Shown here one piece after another: positions 60,747 through 64,000 of a stretch of DNA of 64,000 nucleotides. Numbering within the stretch: position 1 is the stretch's first letter; every line of letters starts with the position of its first letter. Position numbers and translations under genes: made by a program. Below the pieces are notes generated by a model. That model made no database searches. It worked only from the letters and a program-made list of their open reading frames with translations, and was not told where the DNA came from. This DNA is from Lachnospiraceae bacterium (GTDB lineage Bacteria > Bacillota > Clostridia > Lachnospirales > Lachnospiraceae), in NCBI GenBank assembly GCA_015258065.1, contig JABZIZ010000004.1, positions 62,001 to 126,000 on the forward strand, read 5' to 3'.

Positions 60747-61680
60747 AATTGAGGAAAAAATGAGCGGCGATTATATGGTTCGGGCCACGGCAGGGGATGC
60801 CCGTGTGAGAGCCTTTGCAATAACGACTCGGGATACGGTGGAAGAGGCACGACGCCTGCACGCCTTAAGTCCGATTGTGACGGCGGCACTCGGCAGACTC
60901 ATGAGTGGCGCTCTGATGATGGCGGATATGTTGAAATCGGAAGCAGACCGCCTGACCATTCAGGTGGAGGGAGACGGCCCTCTGCGAGGAATGACAGTGA
61001 CGGCGGATCAAGCGGGGCATGTCAAAGGATACCCTAAGAATCCTTTGGTGCTGCTGCCTCCCAACGAGGCGGGACACCTGAATGTAGGAGGAGCGGTAGG
61101 AAGGGGGAGTCTTACGGTGGTGAAAGACACCGGATCCCTGAATCCCTATGTCGGTCAGGTGGAGCTTTATTCCGGAGAAATTGCAGAGGATCTCACCTAC
61201 TACTTTGCACAGTCGGAGCAGACGCCGACTTCTGTCGGACTCGGCGTCCTGGTGAACCCGGACAATACCGTGAAAAAGGCGGGAGGGTTCCTCATTCAGC
61301 TGATGCCGGGCGCAGAAGAGGAGTTGGTGGATCTCTTAGAGGGAAATCTGAAGAGCCTTGCGCCGGTGACACAGATGCTAAGGGACGGAATGACCCCGGA
61401 AGATATGCTGGATCAGGCGCTGCGGGGGCTGGATGTGAAAGAGAACGGCACGAAACCGGTTTCTTTCTTCTGCGGGTGCTCCAGGGAAAGAATGGAGCGG
61501 GCACTGGTTCTTTTGGGAAAAGAAGAATTGAATTGCATGATAGAGGATGCAGAACCGGTGGAGCTGCGGTGTAAATTCTGTAATCGGGCCTATCGTTTCT
61601 CCGTGGCGGAGCTGATAGGGCTCAGGACGAGAGCGTCCTCCGGTAAGACGGGAAACAGGAGAGCGGAGAAGTCATCTTAA
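60736..61680 (+). CDS. hslO: Redox-regulated chaperone Hsp33
   Basis: Hsp33 is a cytosolic chaperone switched on by oxidation. The 314-residue protein has the family core (VRATAGDARVRAFAITTRDT, RLMSGALMMADMLK, FAQSEQTPTSVGLGVLV) and the zinc-binding cysteines C-x-C in FFCGCSRERM (about 246) and C-x2-C in RCKFCNRAY (about 280). The last 20 residues are a basic extension. An alternative start at 60769 would remove eleven residues. It is followed by nadE after about 140 bases. Confidence 0.95.
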   Translation: MGMEIEEKMSGDYMVRATAGDARVRAFAITTRDTVEEARRLHALSPIVTAALGRLMSGALMMADMLKSEADRLTIQVEGDGPLRGMTVTADQAGHVKGYPKNPLVLLPPNEAGHLNVGGAVGRGSLTVVKDTGSLNPYVGQVELYSGEIAEDLTYYFAQSEQTPTSVGLGVLVNPDNTVKKAGGFLIQLMPGAEEELVDLLEGNLKSLAPVTQMLRDGMTPEDMLDQALRGLDVKENGTKPVSFFCGCSRERMERALVLLGKEELNCMIEDAEPVELRCKFCNRAYRFSVAELIGLRTRASSGKTGNRRAEKSS

Positions 61681-61821
61681 GAAAAGCCGGGAAATAAGAG
61701 AACGAGGATGATTGGGTTCGGTAAAATGGGTAACAGGAGAGAAGGGAAAACACCGGACTGGAACTGATGCGGAATACAGAGAAATAGAAGAGATAAATGC
61801 CGGAGAGAAGGAGAAGCTTGG

Positions 61822-63759
61822 ATGAAGGACGGGTTTTTGAAAGTTGCATGTGCCACACCAAGGGTGCGCGTGGCGGATGTGGATTTTAATACAGAGCAGA
61901 TTTGTGCTCAGATCGAAGAGGCTGTGGGAAAGAGGGCAAAGATTATTGTCTTTCCGGAGCTCTGCATCACCGGCTACACCTGCGGAGATCTTTTTTATCA
62001 GGAAGAGCTGTTGTCTGCATCCAGAAGCGCCTTACGGAGGCTGACTTCTTTTACGGAAAAACAGGGAGCAGATGCCCTTGTTTTTGTCGGCCTTCCCCTG
62101 GAAGTGGAGGGGAAGCTATACAACTGTGCGGCAGCGTTGCAATCCGGTCGCATATTGGCTTTTATTCCGAAGCAGCACCTCCCCAACTATGCGGAGTTCA
62201 ATGAGGTTCGCTATTTTGCCAGAGGAGAAGAAGAGGTGATTCCCCTTCTATTTGAAGGAGAGGAAATTCCTTTCGGTGCGGGATTGCTCTTGTGTGCGCA
62301 GGCTGAACCAGGAGGCAGTGTACCTCCTGCGGTGGTTGGCTGCGAAATCTGTGAGGATGTGTGGGTGGCAGAAGCACCGAATATTGCCCTTGCCGCATCC
62401 GGAGCAAACATCATGGTCAACCTTTCCGCTTCGAATGAAGTGATTGGGAAGGAAACTTACCGGAGAGAATTGATTACCAATACCTCTGCCCGCCTGATCG
62501 CCGGATACCTCTATGCGACGGCGGGAGAGGGAGAATCAACCCAGGATGCGGTTTTTTCCGGTCACAATATGATCGCAGACAACGGCCATCTGCTTGCGGA
62601 AAGCAGGCTGTTTCAAAACGGGATCATTTATGGGGAAATCGATGTCAACAGTCTGAATTTGAGTAGGCGCAGAAATACCACCTGTGTCACTTCGCCTCTC
62701 AGTCCGTATGTGAGAATTCCTTTTTTCCTGAAAGAGGAGGAGACCGCTCTCACGAGGGAGTACGGCAAACTTCCCTTTGTTCCGGAGGAAGAGGGAGATC
62801 TGGAAAAGAGGTGTGAAGAGATTCTACTCATGCAGTCGCAGGGCCTAAAGTCAAGGATTGCGCACATTCACACGCAAAGGGCGGTACTGGGACTCTCCGG
62901 AGGATTGGATTCCACGCTGGCGCTTTTGGTTGCCGTCAGGGCCTTTGATCTTCTTGGACTTAGCCGTGACGGGATTCTTGCCGTAACCATGCCCTGTTTC
63001 GGCACCACGGACAGAACCTATCAGAATGCCTGCAAGATGGCGAAGGCACTCGGGGTGACGTTAAAAGAAGTGAATATCAAAGAAGCGGTTTCACTTCACT
63101 TCCGCGATATCGGCCAGGATCCGGAAAAACAGGACGTCACCTTTGAAAATGCACAGGCCAGAGAGCGGACGCAGGTGCTAATGGATCTGGCAAACCAGTG
63201 CGGCGGACTGGTCGTCGGTACGGGAGACCTTTCGGAACTGGCGCTGGGATGGGCAACGTACAATGGCGATCACATGTCGATGTACGGTGTGAATGCCGGC
63301 ATTCCCAAGACGCTGGTCAGACATCTGGTCTTCTATTATGCGAACACCTGTGGCGATACGGAACTTTCGGCCGTACTTCAGGATGTGCTGCACACACCGG
63401 TTTCTCCGGAACTGGTAGCGCCGAAGAATGGCGAAATCGTCCAAAAGACGGAGGATTTGGTCGGTCCTTATGAGCTGCATGACTTCTTCCTGTATTATAT
63501 GTTGCGCTGCGGCTTTCCTCCGCGCAAGCTCTATCGGATCGCCTGCAGATCCTTTGCAGGGGCCTATGAAAAAGAAACGATATTGAAATGGATGAAGGTT
63601 TTCTATCGGAGGTTTTTTGCCCAGCAGTTTAAACGCAGCTGCCTGCCGGACGGGCCGAAAATCGGAAGCGTTTCGCTCTCTCCCAGAACGGATCTGCGGA
63701 TGCCCTCCGATGCCAGCGCCACTCTCTGGCTAAAAGAGGTAGAGGCGTTAGAGGGGTAA
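61822..63759 (+). CDS. nadE: Glutamine-dependent NAD+ synthase
   Basis: This 645-residue enzyme makes NAD+ from nicotinate adenine dinucleotide, ATP and glutamine. The N-terminal carbon-nitrogen hydrolase domain has IVFPELCITGYTCGDLFYQ with Glu, IPKQHLPNYAEFNE with Lys, and GCEICEDVW with the catalytic Cys (C174 or C177). The C-terminal synthetase domain has the P-loop VLGLSGGLDSTLALLVAVR (SGGLDS near 358). Later conserved parts include GTGDLSELALGWATYNGDH and MSMYGVNAGIPKT. The length is that of the two-domain type. The start ATG 61822 has GGAGAAG upstream. Confidence 0.97.
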   Translation: MKDGFLKVACATPRVRVADVDFNTEQICAQIEEAVGKRAKIIVFPELCITGYTCGDLFYQEELLSASRSALRRLTSFTEKQGADALVFVGLPLEVEGKLYNCAAALQSGRILAFIPKQHLPNYAEFNEVRYFARGEEEVIPLLFEGEEIPFGAGLLLCAQAEPGGSVPPAVVGCEICEDVWVAEAPNIALAASGANIMVNLSASNEVIGKETYRRELITNTSARLIAGYLYATAGEGESTQDAVFSGHNMIADNGHLLAESRLFQNGIIYGEIDVNSLNLSRRRNTTCVTSPLSPYVRIPFFLKEEETALTREYGKLPFVPEEEGDLEKRCEEILLMQSQGLKSRIAHIHTQRAVLGLSGGLDSTLALLVAVRAFDLLGLSRDGILAVTMPCFGTTDRTYQNACKMAKALGVTLKEVNIKEAVSLHFRDIGQDPEKQDVTFENAQARERTQVLMDLANQCGGLVVGTGDLSELALGWATYNGDHMSMYGVNAGIPKTLVRHLVFYYANTCGDTELSAVLQDVLHTPVSPELVAPKNGEIVQKTEDLVGPYELHDFFLYYMLRCGFPPRKLYRIACRSFAGAYEKETILKWMKVFYRRFFAQQFKRSCLPDGPKIGSVSLSPRTDLRMPSDASATLWLKEVEALEG

Positions 63760-63828
63760 AAAGAGTGCGGTAAGGGTCTGCTTTGCTTAAAATTGCATCA
63801 TCAGTTGTAGCAGTGAGTGCTTCAAATC

Positions 63829-64000
63829 TCAAACAAAGGAAGCTGCGGCTTCCTCCTCAAATGCAAGATCCCCTTCAAACACCGTCTTCGCGGGTCCGCT
63901 TAAGAAGATGGTGTTTTTGGTTTCATCAAAGGTGCAGGTGAGACGGCCTCCCCGGACTTCGATGGTCAGCTGACGGTTCGTCAGTCCGTTCAAAACGCAG
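63829..64000 (-). CDS. dapF: Diaminopimelate epimerase, C-terminal end (truncated by window)
   Basis: On the minus strand, the frame entering from the right edge encodes CVLNGLTNRQLTIEVRGG, RLTCTFDETKNTIFLSGPAK and TVFEGDLAF before stopping at 63829. This matches the end of DapF (the -AAVLNGLT- helix, then the -LTIEW-, -VFMTGPA- and -VFEG- strands), which converts LL- to meso-diaminopimelate for lysine and peptidoglycan synthesis. The catalytic cysteine of the C-terminal domain lies just outside the window. It converges with nadE. Confidence 0.85.
   Translation of the reverse strand, partial: CVLNGLTNRQLTIEVRGGRLTCTFDETKNTIFLSGPAKTVFEGDLAFEEEAAASFV

Overview
The window looks like a chromosomal segment of a low-to-mid GC Firmicute, most plausibly a Lachnospiraceae-type clostridium. 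Supporting signs are strong AGGAGG-like ribosome binding sites, a tryptophan T-box leader, and SecA, RF2, Hsp33 and glutamine-dependent NAD synthase genes of Firmicute type, together with many surface-polysaccharide genes. Taxonomy is inferred from gene content only.

Layout. (1) About 1-4320 is an AT-rich variable polysaccharide cassette: a fragment of an unknown enzyme, a GT-A glycosyltransferase with a G9 tract, a frameshifted methyltransferase, a Wzx flippase and an acyltransferase-3. (2) 4405-7286 is a tight three-gene operon of a cytosine-5 DNA methyltransferase, a DUF262 protein and a MAE_28990-like HEPN protein. This is the best candidate for a defence system. (3) 7574-9873 holds two glycosyltransferases; the second ends abruptly where the next island begins. 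(4) 9870-17250 is an accessory island with intact genes and wreckage: a DUF4365 nuclease-like gene with a small partner, an AlbA_2/Schlafen-type ATPase carrying eight 13-bp repeats, a split rhuM with an IS3 remnant, a DUF4143 ATPase, AbiEi and DUF4143 remnants, and a HipA-like kinase with a small partner. Two 106-bp copies of one element with a covarying hairpin flank the rhuM remnant. (5) 17523-19262 is a sigma-A promoter, a Trp T-box and an orphan trpB.

(6) 19374-52502 is a large envelope-glycan region. It contains a radical SAM protein, a WecB/TagA-type transferase, a UDP-glucuronate epimerase, a membrane-anchored GT2, several polytopic membrane proteins (one split by an in-frame amber codon), two SGNH proteins, a paired small flippase, a GH25 muramidase, rfbB-rfbA-rfbC (no rfbD seen), an ABC polysaccharide exporter (Wzm/Wzt with carbohydrate-binding tail), a WbdD-like methyltransferase-kinase, and several large GT2 enzymes. 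Together these fit synthesis, capping, export and decoration of a rhamnose-containing cell-wall polysaccharide. (7) 52605-64000 is mostly housekeeping: YfhO-like membrane protein, secA, prfB, a GT2, a small export protein, hslO, nadE and the 3' end of dapF on the minus strand.

All family names are from motif reading, without database searches. Start codons were chosen from Shine-Dalgarno matches and overlaps with the upstream gene.
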